Of a stretch of DNA of 64,000 bases, positions 15,824 through 23,270 are shown piece by piece; positions within the stretch are counted from its first letter, which is position 1, and every line of letters starts with the position of its first letter. A program made the position numbers and the translations under genes. The stretch is from an uncultured Cuneatibacter sp. (GTDB taxonomy: Bacteria > Bacillota > Clostridia > Lachnospirales > Lachnospiraceae): assembly GCA_934234215.1 (NCBI GenBank), contig CAKQHB010000001.1, forward strand, positions 1-64,000, given 5' to 3'. The notes beneath the pieces are model-generated. The model was not told where the DNA came from and made no database searches. It saw only the letters and a list, made by a program, of their open reading frames with translations.

Positions 15824-15964
15824 ATATCCATAAAGTTATCCACATGAAAAAATGCCGTTTTTGTGTGCTTTTTAAGTTATGCACCGAGTTATCCACTTTA
15901 TCCACAATAAAAAGAACCGTCCTCTTTTTTCTTATCCACCGGTTTTCCCACAAAGGTATCCACT
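15824..15964. promoter_or_regulatory. Cluster of DnaA-box-like sequences between the secA and hpf promoters
   Basis: Two perfect TTATCCACA boxes (15836-15844, 15898-15906), three with one mismatch to TTATNCACA (TTATGCACC 15877, TTATCCACT 15889, TTATCCACC 15932) and three weaker ones (ATATCCATA 15824, TTTCCCACA 15944, GTATCCACT 15956), all on the plus strand. Start-to-start distances are 12, 41, 12, 9, 34, 12 and 12 bp, so most lie in 12-bp-phased groups. A T-rich stretch (15966-16010) follows and leads into the hpf promoter. Candidate roles are DnaA titration or DnaA control of the two divergent promoters. Confidence 0.7.
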
Positions 15965-16008
15965 TGTATTTTTGTTTGGTTTTTTCTTTTCTTTTTATAC
16001 TTTTTTGT

Positions 16009-16037
16009 TTGATTTATACAAAAGAACGTGCTATAAT
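16009..16037 (+). promoter_or_regulatory. hpf promoter
   Basis: TTGATT (16009-16014) and TATAAT (16032-16037) with 17-bp spacing, 31 bp before the hpf start codon. The T-rich stretch just upstream may act as an UP-like element. Confidence 0.7.
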
Positions 16038-16068
16038 GAAACTACCAACAAGTAAAGGAGTTGATTTT

Positions 16069-16596
16069 ATGAAGTACAACATCATCGGAAGAAATCTTAC
16101 AGTTACAGACGGACTTCGCAGCGCCATTTACAAAAAGATTGGAAAGCTGGAACGCTACTTTACAGAAGACACCGAAGTTCAGGTAACCCTGAGTACCGTG
16201 AAGGATCTTCAGAAAATCGAAGTTACGATTCCGGTAAAGGGCGGCTACATCCGCTCCGAACAGGAAAGCACCGACATGTATGTGTCGATCGATCTGGTGG
16301 AGGAGATCATTGAGCGCCAGTTGAAGCGTTACAAGGGTCGCCTGACAACAAAAGAGCAGAGTGCTACTTCCTTCAGCGACCTGTTTTATCAGGAGGAAGC
16401 TGCGGAAGAAGAAACCGTTCCGATCGTTCGTACAAAACGCTTTGCAGTAAAGCCGATGGATCCCGAAGAGGCCTGCATGCAGATGGATCTGCTGGGTCAT
16501 AGCTTCTATGTATTCCGCAATGCCGATACCGACGAAGTAAATGTTGTTTATAAGAGAAAAGATGGCACCTTTGGTCTCATCGAGCCGGAGTTCTAA
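16069..16596 (+). CDS. hpf: Long-form ribosome hibernation promoting factor
   Basis: Binds the 30S decoding region and dimerises 70S ribosomes into inactive 100S particles. The 175-aa protein has the N-terminal ribosome-binding domain (MKYNIIGRNLTVTDGLR... to about residue 100) and the C-terminal dimerisation domain (IVRTKRFAVKPMDPEEACMQMDLLGHSFYVFRN), which defines the long form. AAAGGAG lies eight bases before the ATG; the frame is open far upstream but that part is the intergenic region. It is a single gene with its own promoter and a long structured 3' end. Confidence 0.95.
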   Translation: MKYNIIGRNLTVTDGLRSAIYKKIGKLERYFTEDTEVQVTLSTVKDLQKIEVTIPVKGGYIRSEQESTDMYVSIDLVEEIIERQLKRYKGRLTTKEQSATSFSDLFYQEEAAEEETVPIVRTKRFAVKPMDPEEACMQMDLLGHSFYVFRNADTDEVNVVYKRKDGTFGLIEPEF

Positions 16597-16736
16597 CCAA
16601 ATTACTGCCTCGCAGTTATTTGGTTATGAGCAAGTAGCGAAGCGGATTGCGAATATCCGCTCAACACAAGGTCATTCTTTCTTTTTCATATTATCCTTTC
16701 GCGGCAGCGGAGGAGCTGATGTTTTGCCGCTGCCGC
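16595..16736 (+). other. Structured 3' untranslated region of hpf with three successive hairpins
   Basis: Hairpin 1 (16595-16625) begins within the stop codon: AACCAAAT-ACTGC pairs with GCAGT-ATTTGGTT. Hairpin 2 (16641-16661) is AGCGGAT/ATCCGCT. Hairpin 3 has perfect 10-bp arms GCGGCAGCGG (16701-16710) and CCGCTGCCGC (16727-16736). None has a T-run, so none is a standard terminator; the real terminator is at 16790. Confidence 0.7.
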
Positions 16737-16789
16737 AACCAACTTAAGCTTTTAACCTCCTTTCTATTTATTTATCGATTTTTTGTTGG

Positions 16790-16827
16790 AAAAGCCTGTC
16801 CCTTTTTCGTTCGGGGGCAGGTTTTTT
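16790..16827 (+). terminator. Rho-independent terminator of hpf
   Basis: AAGCCTGTCCC pairs with GGGGGCAGGTTT around a 10-nt loop and is followed by a run of six T. It lies about 200 bp after the hpf stop codon. Confidence 0.75.
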
Positions 16828-17080
16828 CCGTGTTCTTTTTTCCAAAAAAGCTTTTAAAACTGCACAACACATTGCAGTAGCCAGAGGGACGGCTGCCGAA
16901 TTTGTTTTCGCACTATTACTTTTTTCAGTGAATGCAAGAACAGGAAAGTGCAACCGGGAAACATTGTTGCGGGGATTCTGCGGTTGATTCTGGCGGCTAC
17001 TTTTTCATGATTGATTTCTGGTGAATGATGGTTTAAACTGCTGGATTTTTCGGGTAGGGTCTGTTATAGTGAGTTTATTG
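16828..17080. other. Intergenic region without recognised genes
   Basis: About 250 bp between the hpf terminator and repeat copy B. I see no convincing reading frame. TATAGT at 17065-17070 could be the -10 of a promoter for the gene at 17207, but no good -35 accompanies it. Confidence 0.5.
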
Positions 17081-17138
17081 AAAATAGAATCCTGCATTGC
17101 AGGATTCTCCGCCTGCGGCGGGTCGCGAAGCGACAAAT
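17081..17138 (+). repeat. Dispersed GC-rich hairpin repeat, copy B (5' part)
   Basis: Matches copy A at 5935-5992 in 55 of 58 bases; the three differences are all in the loop of the first hairpin (GAATCCTGC/GCAGGATTC), so its stem is kept. The nested GTCGC-GAA-GCGAC hairpin is also present. The second half of copy A (CCGCCGCAG onward) is missing and replaced by unrelated sequence. Same orientation as the other copies. Confidence 0.82.
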
Positions 17139-17206
17139 AGCACAGCGAGCCTGGGATGTCCGCTTATTTTTTAGGAGCGCATGGGCGTTTGAGATTGGAG
17201 GGTTTT

Positions 17207-17383
17207 ATGGATAAGTTTCGTGCTGTTGTTTCGGTGCTTCTCATGTTTTCGGCTGCACTGACTGGTTATTACCTTGGCTCCGGTATTTCCGGCTATGATT
17301 CTGGTTTGGCTTGTGCAATTCTGGCTGTTCTGATCACCGGGATCGGCTGCATCGTTTATGTGCTGGATAATCCGCGCAAGTAA
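17207..17383 (+). CDS. Small two-helix membrane protein, function unknown
   Basis: A 58-aa protein (MDKFRAVVSVLLMF...) consisting almost wholly of two hydrophobic segments, residues 4-21 and 29-51, with a glycine-rich turn (LGSGISGYDSG) and a short basic end. GGAGG lies five to six bases before the ATG. It is 26 bp upstream of the Nudix gene and likely cotranscribed. I do not recognise the family. Confidence 0.7.
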   Translation: MDKFRAVVSVLLMFSAALTGYYLGSGISGYDSGLACAILAVLITGIGCIVYVLDNPRK

Positions 17384-17409
17384 TTTATTTTTCGAGGGAG
17401 GCTGCTCCG

Positions 17410-17979
17410 ATGAACCGTCAGGAATTGCTAGTTCAAATTGAACATTATGTGCCATTTAATGAGCAGGAAGAAATGGATCGTACCCTGATCCGGGATTGGA
17501 TTGCCGATCATGAAGATGCCTTTCTGCGCGAAAACTGCATTGCCCATATCACGGCCTCCGCGTGGGTCCTAAATCGGGATCGAAGCAAGGTTCTCATGGT
17601 TTACCATAACATTTATCATTCCTGGTCGTGGCTTGGTGGACATGCAGACGGCGAGACGGATCTCTTGGCTGTCGCGATCCGCGAAGTAAAAGAGGAGTCC
17701 GGGATCTCCCATGTGCGACCAGTTTCTGAGGATATTTTCTCTCTCGAATCCCTCACCGTAGATGGACATGTGAAAAAGGGAAAATACGTCTCCAGTCACC
17801 TGCATCTGAATATAACGTATCTGCTGGAAGCGGATTCCGAAGAGGCGGTCTCCATAAAGGAAGATGAAAACAGCGGCGTGGGATGGTTTTCGCCGGAGGA
17901 GGCACTGAAGAAATCGACGGAGCCGTGGTTTGTGGAGAATGTTTATTCCAAACTGATTGAAAAGGCAAAAAAGTTCTAA
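17410..17979 (+). CDS. Nudix family hydrolase
   Basis: A 189-aa cytosolic pyrophosphohydrolase. The Nudix box is complete: GGHADGE, then REVKEESGI (Gx5Ex7REVxEExGI) around residues 76-99, with the metal-binding glutamates present. A helical N-terminal part of about 45 residues precedes the core. GGGAGG precedes the ATG. The substrate cannot be predicted. Confidence 0.88.
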   Translation: MNRQELLVQIEHYVPFNEQEEMDRTLIRDWIADHEDAFLRENCIAHITASAWVLNRDRSKVLMVYHNIYHSWSWLGGHADGETDLLAVAIREVKEESGISHVRPVSEDIFSLESLTVDGHVKKGKYVSSHLHLNITYLLEADSEEAVSIKEDENSGVGWFSPEEALKKSTEPWFVENVYSKLIEKAKKF

Positions 17980-18051
17980 AGAAAAGTCACCTGTACGTCC
18001 TTGTTTTATAACGTGCATATTTTCTGCTTCATCTGCATTCCGCTTAACGCC

Positions 18052-18082
18052 AAAAGAAGCTGCCGCATCCGCGACAGCTTCT
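18052..18082 (-). terminator. Rho-independent terminator of the NlpC/P60 gene
   Basis: On the minus strand AGAAGCTGTCGC pairs with GCGGCAGCTTCT (one mismatch) around a four-base loop, followed by TTTT. It lies about 20 bp after the gene and may also slow transcription arriving from the Nudix side. Confidence 0.75.
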
Positions 18083-18102
18083 TCAAAATTTCTATTATGT
18101 AA

Positions 18103-19500
18103 TTACGGCAGGATGCTTACTGCTGCACAAGGCTGCTTGTAATACATGTTCCAGATGCAGATGCCGTAGTTTTCGTTTGCAGCATGTGCGATCAGGCCAT
18201 TGCCGATGTACAGTGCAACGTGGTTGATGTTTGCGCCATCGTTGCTGTAGAATACCAGGTCGCCCGGGCGAACCTGAGAAAGATCAATTCTGGTACCGCA
18301 GTAAGACTGTGCTGCGGAGGAATGCGGCAGACCGTAACCGTACTGAGCATACAGAGCCAGTACATAACCGGAACAGTCAGCGCCGCCAGTCAGGCTGGTG
18401 CCGCCCCAAACATAAGGGTTACCAATGAACTGCTGTGCATATGCAACCAGTGCATTACGAACTTCAGAAGTGGTAGTTGCTGCAGGCGCCTGTGTCTGAG
18501 CCTGTGTCTGCTGAGTAGCTGCCTGTGTCTGCTGGGCTGCTGTCTGAGCCTGTGTCTGCTGAGCTGCTGTCTGCTGTGCAGCCGCCTGTGTCTGCTGAGA
18601 AGCTGCAGCTGCCTGGCTGCTTGCTGCTACGGAAGACTCATATGCCTGCTGTGCGGATTCATATTCTGCCTGCAGACGTTCCTTCTCTGCCTTGATAGCT
18701 GCTTCTTCTTCCAGAGAGACTGCCTTCTTGAACTCTACAGAGAGCTCTACGCAATCCTTATATACATAACCATAAGTTTCATCGTCTACGGAAATGCCTA
18801 CCCAGTCGTCAAACTCCTCGGCAACCATGTACTTGCTGCCCTGAGATACCATCTGCAGGATCTTGATGTCATCGCCAAGATCCGGACCCTGACGAACCTT
18901 CAGGTTCTCCGGGATAACGGTTGCATATACAACGCCGACTTCCTTTGCGATTGCTTCTGCATCTGCGCCGGTTACGAAGAACTCAGACTTGATGAATCCT
19001 TCTACGGATCCGGACTGGATCTCATACCAGGTACCGTTCTCACCATCTACGGTGTCTACGATAGTTGCTGCGCAGTTATTATAGATCTTACCAACGATCT
19101 CGCCATTGGTGCTTGCTTCGGTTCTGACATTTACATAGCCGTCCTCGGTATCAACACGGGCGATTGCTACGTTTGCATAAGGGGAAGTCTCTTCCTCTGC
19201 TGCGGTCTCCGCTTCGGATTCCTGTGCTGCGGTACTCTCCTCAGCAGTGGTATCTGCCTCGGTCTGCGCTGATACGTTCTTCTTATCTTCCTGCTCAGAA
19301 GCTACGCGCTTCAGGATATCTGCGATATCACTGTCAGGAGTTAAGCTAGATGCATAATAGTTATTCAGTGCTACGGACATTCCGGCAATTGCTCTCTCTG
19401 TGCTCATACCAGTGTCTGCATCTGCCGGAAATGCAAAAATTCCGGCTCCAAGTACCAGGCCAAGTGCCCCAGCGGCAAATCGTGCCATTCCCTTTCTCAT
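18103..19500 (-). CDS. Secreted SH3-domain NlpC/P60 peptidoglycan endopeptidase
   Basis: A 465-aa exported cell-wall hydrolase. Residues 1-27 form a signal peptide (RK near the start, hydrophobic core LGLVLGAGIFAF, then PADAD). Two bacterial SH3 domains follow (GYVNVRTEASTNGEIVGKI and NLKVRQGPDLGDDIKIL), then a short coiled coil (EEEAAIKAEKERLQAEYESA), a Gln/Thr/Ala-rich low-complexity linker of about 60 residues, and a C-terminal NlpC/P60 domain with C376 (GGADCSGYV), H427 (INHVALYIG) and H439. The start has GGAGG five bases upstream. A consensus promoter and a WalR-like box precede it. It probably cleaves the stem peptide. Confidence 0.93.
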   Translation of the reverse strand: MRKGMARFAAGALGLVLGAGIFAFPADADTGMSTERAIAGMSVALNNYYASSLTPDSDIADILKRVASEQEDKKNVSAQTEADTTAEESTAAQESEAETAAEEETSPYANVAIARVDTEDGYVNVRTEASTNGEIVGKIYNNCAATIVDTVDGENGTWYEIQSGSVEGFIKSEFFVTGADAEAIAKEVGVVYATVIPENLKVRQGPDLGDDIKILQMVSQGSKYMVAEEFDDWVGISVDDETYGYVYKDCVELSVEFKKAVSLEEEAAIKAEKERLQAEYESAQQAYESSVAASSQAAAASQQTQAAAQQTAAQQTQAQTAAQQTQAATQQTQAQTQAPAATTTSEVRNALVAYAQQFIGNPYVWGGTSLTGGADCSGYVLALYAQYGYGLPHSSAAQSYCGTRIDLSQVRPGDLVFYSNDGANINHVALYIGNGLIAHAANENYGICIWNMYYKQPCAAVSILP

Positions 19501-19561
19501 AAGTGCCTCCATATTCAAAAAGTGTCGTTCCAAATCCGCTTTTGGACCGGAAGTTCATGTT

Positions 19562-19578
19562 TGTTACAAATTTGTTAC
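19562..19578 (+). promoter_or_regulatory. WalR (YycF)-like box in the leader of the NlpC/P60 gene
   Basis: TGTTAC-AAATT-TGTTAC fits the WalR direct-repeat consensus TGTWAH-N5-TGTWAH. It lies downstream of the -10 of the promoter at 19592-19620 and points against that gene, a position that would suit repression more than activation. Confidence 0.55.
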
Positions 19579-19591
19579 GATTTATGAACCA

Positions 19592-19620
19592 ATTATAACA
19601 ACTGCTTTTCCGTTTGTCAA
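19592..19620 (-). promoter_or_regulatory. Consensus promoter of the NlpC/P60 gene
   Basis: TTGACA (19615-19620) and TATAAT (19592-19597) with 17-bp spacing on the minus strand, both perfect matches. The leader is about 85 nt. Confidence 0.85.
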
Positions 19621-19794
19621 CAACTTCTCGCCCGTTTCCTGCGGTTTCCAGCCAATTTCTTAAGATTTCTTTTACGAAAACATGCATTTTCCAAAAGATA
19701 TGGTATACTTTTGATGATTGACATTGATATTTTACGAAATTATTGCGTTTTGCGTCCATCGCGTAACACGCTTCGGAAAGAGAGGATTTTATTT

Positions 19795-20526
19795 ATGGAT
19801 CAGAAAACGGTACTTGTCACCGGCGCATCCCGCGGTATCGGACGCAGCATTGCACTGACTTTTGCCGCTGCAGGCTGGCGTGTTGCCATCAACTGCTCTT
19901 CCAGCGAAGAGCAGCTTCTCACAGTCAAAAAAGAAATAGAGGCATTCGGTGTGCCCTGCCATGCCCACGTTTGTGACATCGGTGATCCCGCTGCCTGCGA
20001 GCAGCTTTTCGCGAGTGTCCATGAGTCTCTTGGAACGATCCACGCTCTCGTCAACAATGCCGGAATTTCCATGATCGGGCTGCTGCAGGATCTGAGTCCG
20101 GAAGACTGGAATCGTATCGTGGCAACGAATCTTTCCTCGGTCTTTTACTGCTGCCGTCTCGTAATTCCCGATATGATTCAGGCGCAAGCCGGTGCCATCG
20201 TCAACATTTCTTCCATGTGGGGCACTGCAGGTGCTTCCTGTGAAGTCGCTTATTCTGCCACAAAGGGCGGCGTCAACAGCTTCACAAAAGCACTGGCAAA
20301 GGAACTTGCTCCCAGCCATATCCCGGTCAATGCCATTGCCTGCGGTGCGATCGACACGGAGATGAATGCCTTTTTATCTCCCGAAGAGCGACAGATGTTG
20401 ATTGACGAAATTCCCGCCGGGCGCATGGGAACCCCGGAGGAAGTCGCTGCTTTGGCTCTGCAATTATGTGAAAACAGCCCGTATCTGACCGGACAGATTA
20501 TCGGGCTTGACGGGGCGTATTTGTAA
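19795..20526 (+). CDS. Short-chain dehydrogenase/reductase, FabG-like
   Basis: A 243-aa NAD(P)-dependent oxidoreductase. It has the cofactor motif TGASRGIGR near the N-terminus, NNAGIS, the catalytic Ser (ISSMWGTAG) and the YSATKGG Tyr-x3-Lys pair, and ends with TGQIIGLDGAYL as in 3-oxoacyl-ACP reductases. It stands alone, not beside fatty-acid genes, so its substrate is open. AGAGG lies nine bases before the ATG. TTGACA at 19718-19723 with TATTGC 17 bp later may be its promoter. Confidence 0.88.
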   Translation: MDQKTVLVTGASRGIGRSIALTFAAAGWRVAINCSSSEEQLLTVKKEIEAFGVPCHAHVCDIGDPAACEQLFASVHESLGTIHALVNNAGISMIGLLQDLSPEDWNRIVATNLSSVFYCCRLVIPDMIQAQAGAIVNISSMWGTAGASCEVAYSATKGGVNSFTKALAKELAPSHIPVNAIACGAIDTEMNAFLSPEERQMLIDEIPAGRMGTPEEVAALALQLCENSPYLTGQIIGLDGAYL

Positions 20527-20546
20527 TTGCGCAATTGCTGCTAATG

Positions 20547-21065
20547 TCAGTACGACCGGAGCTGGTCGCTGCCGTCATCGCCGGTTTTATCGATGGCTTT
20601 TATGGTGACGTAATATCCGCCCCGTCCTTCCACCGGAACGAGCACGCGGTCACCGATGCGATGTCCGGAGATTGCTTTTCCGAGGGGACTGTCGATGCTG
20701 ATTCTTCCCTCCAGAGAATTTCCACGGATCGAGGTGACGAGACGATAGGTCTCGTCTTCCTCGTCATCCTCAAAATACAGCGTTACCGTGTCGTTCAAAC
20801 CAACGCAGTCGTCTGCGGAGTCTTCGGAAATAACGGTCGCATTTTTTAACATTCTTTCCAGATAGCGGATGCGGCTCTCGTTTCGATTCTTTTCTTTCTT
20901 CGCTGCGGTGTATTCAAAATTCTCGCTCAGATCGCCCTGGGCTCTCGCTTCTTTTACTGCTTCCAGCGCTTCTTTGCGGACAACGAGCTTTCTGTGCATG
21001 ATCTCTTCTTCAATGCGTTCTACGTCTTTCTTTGTCAGCTTTTCACCCATTGTTACAAATGCCAT
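20547..21065 (-). CDS. Transcription elongation factor GreA family protein
   Basis: A 172-aa protein with the GreA layout: an N-terminal coiled coil carrying the catalytic-loop motif GDLSENFEY (residues 44-52), then KNRNESRIRYLERML, and a C-terminal FKBP-like domain (GLNDTVTLYF... ISIDSPLGKAISGHRIGD). GreA stimulates RNA cleavage in backtracked RNA polymerase. The start is unsure: the first ATG has AAAGG directly adjacent, and a second ATG five codons later has no good site. The acidic insert EDDEEDE and the polar tail (DDGSDQLRSY) leave room for a paralogue of GreA. Confidence 0.85.
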   Translation of the reverse strand: MAFVTMGEKLTKKDVERIEEEIMHRKLVVRKEALEAVKEARAQGDLSENFEYTAAKKEKNRNESRIRYLERMLKNATVISEDSADDCVGLNDTVTLYFEDDEEDETYRLVTSIRGNSLEGRISIDSPLGKAISGHRIGDRVLVPVEGRGGYYVTIKAIDKTGDDGSDQLRSY

Positions 21066-21109
21066 CCTTTCTATTTTATTTTGCTATTTCTATTTTGATA
21101 CTCCAACTT

Positions 21110-21790
21110 TTAGTGCTGCAGCAGCACTTCCGTATTTGTTCCGTAAAACACATCGTCATGTCCGGAAATGCGTTTCAGCACCTCCTCCATATGATCCCAG
21201 TTGTCATGGGTATCAAATTCAAAGCTGTGCCCCCAGATGTAAAGCAGCTGCGGCTCGTTCGAATTGCTGTTCAGGAAGCGATCGATCAGATCAAAAATTT
21301 CCGGATCATCGTGGTGACAGGTCGGCTTGAACCGAAGCAGATCCTCCTGCAATGCAAAGGAATAGTTGGACTCGATGGTGCGGGCATACTGATAGCCGCA
21401 GTCTTTTAACGCCTGTACCACGGTGTCGTTATACGTCCCCATGGGATATGCCAGACCATTCACTGTGATGTGAAAATACTGTTCCAGATAAAACTTATCC
21501 AGCTCCACTTCATTGCGGATCGCATCGTAGTCAAAATCCGGCAAAGAAGCGTGGGTCAGACCGTGGGCTGCGATCTCATGTCCCGCATAGAGAGGTGCCA
21601 GCTCCCGAATATTCATGCGACGGATGGCAATATCCCCTTCGTAGCGGCAGCGGGTCGGTGTCTGCACACCGCTGTTGATGTTAAACGTGCCTTTCACGCC
21701 ATACTTGTTCATCAAAGGCACCAAACGTCTGTCCTGCTCATTTCCATCATCGTAGCTGAAGGTAACTGCTTTTTTCTTTCCATTCCACAT
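21110..21790 (-). CDS. Polysaccharide deacetylase family protein (NodB domain)
   Basis: A 226-aa protein with the NodB metal-site motifs: SYDDG at residues 12-16 (TFDD in most members), HGLTHASL with H76 and H80, and a C-terminal region with LLYIWGHSFEFD. There is no signal peptide, so it may act in the cytosol or on a small sugar derivative instead of peptidoglycan. AAGGAG precedes the ATG. It is 24 bp downstream of the MATE transporter and likely cotranscribed. Confidence 0.85.
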   Translation of the reverse strand: MWNGKKKAVTFSYDDGNEQDRRLVPLMNKYGVKGTFNINSGVQTPTRCRYEGDIAIRRMNIRELAPLYAGHEIAAHGLTHASLPDFDYDAIRNEVELDKFYLEQYFHITVNGLAYPMGTYNDTVVQALKDCGYQYARTIESNYSFALQEDLLRFKPTCHHDDPEIFDLIDRFLNSNSNEPQLLYIWGHSFEFDTHDNWDHMEEVLKRISGHDDVFYGTNTEVLLQH

Positions 21791-21814
21791 AAAACTAACA
21801 CTCCTTTTCTATGA

Positions 21815-23149
21815 TTATTCTTCTACTAATTTCTTTCTGTTCGCAAGGTACAGCGGAATCTCATACAGCAGCATGACGCTCCAGCCGATCGCACATGCAA
21901 AGCAGATGCCGTAAATACCAACTCTCGGAACTAAAATATAAGTAAAAATGACACGCAGCGATGTCTGAATAAAGGTAGCAAGCAGCGTTACCTTCATTCG
22001 TCCCATGCCGCGGAAAAATCCCTGTACGCCATTTGTAAAAGCGGGGAACAGATAGAAAAATGCCATCGTCGTCAAATACTGTCCGCCGATCTCAATAATC
22101 TCCTGCGCATCACTTCCCACAAACAGCCACATGATCGGGCGGTGCAGCAATAAAACAGCCGCGCAAATACATACCCAATATGCTGCTTCCAGAAGCATGC
22201 CTTCCCGGAATCCGGCGCGGATGCGCTCCTGCTTTTTTGCTCCGCGGTTTTGCGCTACATATGTTGTGATACTGTGGGAAATGCTCTGCTCCGGTGTGAA
22301 TGCAAAATCGTCCACGCGGGTAACTGCATTGTACGCAGCGATGACATCCACGCCCAGCGTATTGACGGAGCTCTGGATCAGCAGCTTTCCGATGGGCTGC
22401 ACCGACTGCTGCAGCGCTGTGATACCGCCGTACTGCAGCGTCTCTTTTAACAGGTTACCATCGATGCGATACTCGGACGGCTTCAAACGTAATTCCGGAA
22501 TCTTTCTATATAAATAGACCAAAGACAGGATTGCGGAAACCGCTTCTGCCACAACTGTTGTCGTTGCGGAGCAGGCAATACCGAATCCCAGCATTCCGAT
22601 GAAGATGATGTCCAGCACGCCATTTAAAATAGAAGAAAACATCAAAAACTTCAGCGGTGTCTTGGAATCCCCGACACTTTTCAGTGCCGCCGCTAATGCA
22701 TTATAGAAATAGGTAAACGGTGCACCGAGGAAAATAATCCGCAGATAAGTGCGCGTCGTGCCAAATACTTCCTCCGGCACATGCACCAGCTGCAGCAGCG
22801 AATCGGTGAATAAGAGTCCCAGTACAATCACCAGCATCGAAAACAAGAAGCCGAACACCAGCGTTGTGGACATCTCCCGCTTGAGCTTCTCCCAGTCTCC
22901 TGCACCGAAATACGTGCTCATCAGCACACCCGCGCCGATACAGATGCCGGAAATACCAAGAATGATAATATTCATGATCGGGCTTGCCATGCCGGCTGCC
23001 GCCAATGCCTCTTTGCCGATGAAACGTCCCGCGATCATGGAGTCCACCGCGTTGTACGTCAGCTGAAACAGATTGCCAAGCACCAGCGGAATCGCATATT
23101 TGATGATATGCTTCGTTGGGCTTCCCATCGTCATATTTGTCGTTGCCAT
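21815..23149 (-). CDS. MATE family multidrug/Na+ antiporter (first of three)
   Basis: A 444-aa membrane protein with about 12 predicted helices in two homologous halves. The N-terminus MGSPTKHIIKYAIPLVLGNLFQ and the loop YNAVDSMIAGRFIG are typical of MATE exporters. A GGGGG site precedes the ATG. The substrate is unknown. TATAAT at 23179-23184 on the minus strand is a plausible -10, without a clear -35. Confidence 0.9.
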   Translation of the reverse strand: MATTNMTMGSPTKHIIKYAIPLVLGNLFQLTYNAVDSMIAGRFIGKEALAAAGMASPIMNIIILGISGICIGAGVLMSTYFGAGDWEKLKREMSTTLVFGFLFSMLVIVLGLLFTDSLLQLVHVPEEVFGTTRTYLRIIFLGAPFTYFYNALAAALKSVGDSKTPLKFLMFSSILNGVLDIIFIGMLGFGIACSATTTVVAEAVSAILSLVYLYRKIPELRLKPSEYRIDGNLLKETLQYGGITALQQSVQPIGKLLIQSSVNTLGVDVIAAYNAVTRVDDFAFTPEQSISHSITTYVAQNRGAKKQERIRAGFREGMLLEAAYWVCICAAVLLLHRPIMWLFVGSDAQEIIEIGGQYLTTMAFFYLFPAFTNGVQGFFRGMGRMKVTLLATFIQTSLRVIFTYILVPRVGIYGICFACAIGWSVMLLYEIPLYLANRKKLVEE

Positions 23150-23210
23150 AATCCTGTAATCCCCCTTCGTATCTGCTCATTATAACACGTTTCTTATTTG
23201 GAGAACATAG

Positions 23211-23254
23211 AAAAAAGAGACCGTCCCCAAAGGATTTTCGGGTTTGGTCTCTTT
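23211..23254 (-). terminator. Rho-independent terminator of the MarR/ABC operon
   Basis: On the minus strand AAAGAGACC pairs with GGTCTCTTT, with a second partial stem inside (CAAACCC with TTTGGGG), and is followed by a T-run. It lies about 20 bp after the ABC gene. Confidence 0.78.
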
Positions 23255-23270
23255 GCTTTTTGAATCCTGG

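Noticed and set aside
15824..15964. Chromosomal replication origin
   Set aside because: The DnaA boxes and T-rich flank resemble an origin, but dnaA, dnaN, rpmH and rnpA are absent and genes on both sides run mainly in the same direction, without the switch in strand bias expected at oriC.
18480..18610. Tandem repeat or mobile sequence
   Set aside because: The CTG-rich pattern encodes the Gln/Thr/Ala linker of the NlpC/P60 protein and is in frame throughout.
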